Source: Candidatus Sumerlaeota bacterium (GTDB lineage: Bacteria; Sumerlaeota; Sumerlaeia; MWCT01). Taken from it: DNA of 5,394 bases. The notes beneath the pieces were generated by a model. The model did no database searches, was not told the DNA's origin, and saw only the letters and a list, made by a program, of their open reading frames with translations. A program made the translations under genes and the position numbers. The DNA lies in assembly GCA_026398545.1 (NCBI GenBank), contig JAPLSR010000298.1, positions 1 through 5,394 of the forward strand, in the 5' to 3' direction. Shown piece by piece: positions 4,571 to 5,394 of this stretch (the stretch's first letter is position 1; every line of letters starts with the position of its first letter).

Positions 4571-5332
4571 TTACTTCTTCTCCAACGCAACAAGTGGTTT
4601 ACTCGTCAGTATCAGTTTAAAATGATTCACATTGCGTCCTCCAACTCTATCCAGGTAGGTGGCGTCAATCCTGATGTCCTGGAAATTATCCATGAACTTG
4701 CGGGTGCTTCCATTCGTGCCCTGTTTGCTGTAATTTCTCATGGCGTCATGGAATTTCATAATCAGCTGGATGCGCTGGTCAGCCTCATCCGCCCAGGTAA
4801 TGCCCTCAATGGCGAGGGTTTGTGTAACGATGGGTTTGGTGATCATGGGAGGTTCCGCCCCTTTCTTACCGCCTTTTATCCACACCTCCCGTATCTTCAT
4901 GGAATCCTGTGTCTCCTCCTCACGAACATCCTCACTGACATCCATATTAGTTATATAAACGCCGGGGGGGACAATTTCCGCGAGCATGTTTATCTTTTCC
5001 GCCCATAGCAGTCGGTTCGGTGGATCCAGCGCCTTCAGAATCTCCATCTGGCTTGCCAGAATGGTGCGAAGCCCGATAAGGTCCTTGAACTGCGCCTGCT
5101 TTGATTCGACATTCTTCTTGAGGTTGTCCCGTTCCGTCTGCAGTGTGATGAGATCCCTGTCATCCTTCAACTTCTTATGCACCACGAAATATACAACGCT
5201 AAAGACGCCGATATAGACAATGATGAGGACGAGGATGACGATGGGCGTGGCATCAGAAGGGACCTTGAATATCTTCGCTGATTCCTTCTTAAATTTGGTC
5301 ATTTCAGGAGGAAGGAGGTTGATCTTGATCAT
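4571..5332 (-). CDS. pilN: Type IV pilus inner-membrane alignment protein PilN
   Basis: PilN is a bitopic inner-membrane protein whose cytoplasmic N-terminus docks into PilM and whose periplasmic part pairs with PilO. The 253-residue product begins MIKINLLPPE, containing the INLLP (4-8) PilM-binding signature. A basic stretch precedes one membrane segment at about 29-51 (PIVILVLIIVYIGVFSVVYF), followed by a coiled coil (about 53-100) and a periplasmic domain in which LLWAEKINMLAEIVPPGVYI (108-127) is typical of PilN. It is longer than the usual 180-220 residues; the surplus is a charged loop at about 131-170 and a region around 200-220. The ATG directly follows the pilM TAA, so translation is probably coupled. 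A 7-base C-run (4964-4970) encodes part of the VPPG turn. Confidence 0.95.
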   Translation of the reverse strand: MIKINLLPPEMTKFKKESAKIFKVPSDATPIVILVLIIVYIGVFSVVYFVVHKKLKDDRDLITLQTERDNLKKNVESKQAQFKDLIGLRTILASQMEILKALDPPNRLLWAEKINMLAEIVPPGVYITNMDVSEDVREEETQDSMKIREVWIKGGKKGAEPPMITKPIVTQTLAIEGITWADEADQRIQLIMKFHDAMRNYSKQGTNGSTRKFMDNFQDIRIDATYLDRVGGRNVNHFKLILTSKPLVALEKK

Positions 5333-5394
5333 TTAGTCTACCACCTTTCGTAGCGCTAAACCGATTCCGACGCCCAGATGCTCCTGAGCCGCCG
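5333..5394 (-). CDS. pilM: Type IV pilus assembly ATPase-fold protein PilM, C-terminal end only
   Basis: Only the last 19 codons and the TAA stop are present; the gene continues beyond the window. They read AAQEHLGVGIGLALRKVVD. The ending GVGIGLALRK matches the end of PilM proteins, an FtsA/actin-like family that closes with AxGLAlR. PilM is cytoplasmic and binds the N-terminus of PilN. The stop codon (5333-5335) is immediately followed by the pilN ATG with no spacer, which fits co-translation. The assignment rests on this short match and on the next gene being pilN. Confidence 0.85.
   Translation of the reverse strand, partial: AAQEHLGVGIGLALRKVVD
5341..5346 (-). promoter_or_regulatory. Ribosome binding site of pilN inside the end of pilM
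   Basis: AGGTGG on the minus strand is 8 nt before the pilN ATG and lies within the last codons of pilM. It differs by one base from AGGAGG. Confidence 0.6.

Noticed and set aside
4529..5008. A 159-codon open reading on the plus strand opposite pilN
   Set aside because: It is antisense to pilN, which has the INLLP signature and a membrane segment; no domain is recognisable in the plus-strand reading.

Overview
The window carries most of a type IV pilus (T4P) alignment and secretin operon on the minus strand, in the canonical order pilM-pilN-pilO-pilP-pilQ, followed in the same direction by a secreted FG-GAP beta-propeller protein. The presence of an outer-membrane secretin (PilQ) means a Gram-negative (diderm) bacterium. 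The PilN, PilO and PilP proteins are divergent and longer or differently built than proteobacterial ones, GC is roughly 50 %, and intergenic gaps carry short GC-rich palindromes. This looks to me like an uncultivated candidate-phylum type genome, but I cannot name the lineage from sequence alone.

Layout, in transcription order (right to left): the last 19 codons of pilM (5333-5394, cut by the window edge) abut pilN (4571-5332) with no gap. A 96-bp gap with two possible hairpins leads to pilO (3908-4474). A 30-bp gap leads to pilP (2951-3877). A 137-bp gap with a palindrome leads to pilQ (699-2813). A 129-bp gap full of repeats leads to the FG-GAP gene (569 down to the left edge, incomplete). 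No stretch over 300 bases lacks a gene. I see no convincing promoter, factor-independent terminator, RNA gene, CRISPR array or transposase.

How the genes work together (family knowledge): cytoplasmic PilM binds the INLLP tail of PilN; PilN and PilO form an inner-membrane heterodimer with periplasmic coiled coils; PilP links this platform to the periplasmic N domains of the PilQ secretin, through which the pilus passes. The FG-GAP protein is probably exported, and its link to the pilus is only positional.

The most unusual content is inside pilQ. A perfect 36-bp inverted repeat (2201-2236 and 2462-2497) flanks 225 bp of coding sequence. One copy interrupts the AMIN domain in a loop and the other lies in the linker. 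Because each copy is read in the opposite orientation, the same DNA encodes two different peptides. If the segment inverted, the reading frame would run into a stop and the secretin domain would be lost, so this could act as an on/off switch. pilQ also has a C10 homopolymer and a sharply AT-rich patch that coincides with its N1 domain. Palindromic TCCGCC/GGCGGA units occupy every larger intergenic gap, and an octamer tandem repeat follows pilQ.
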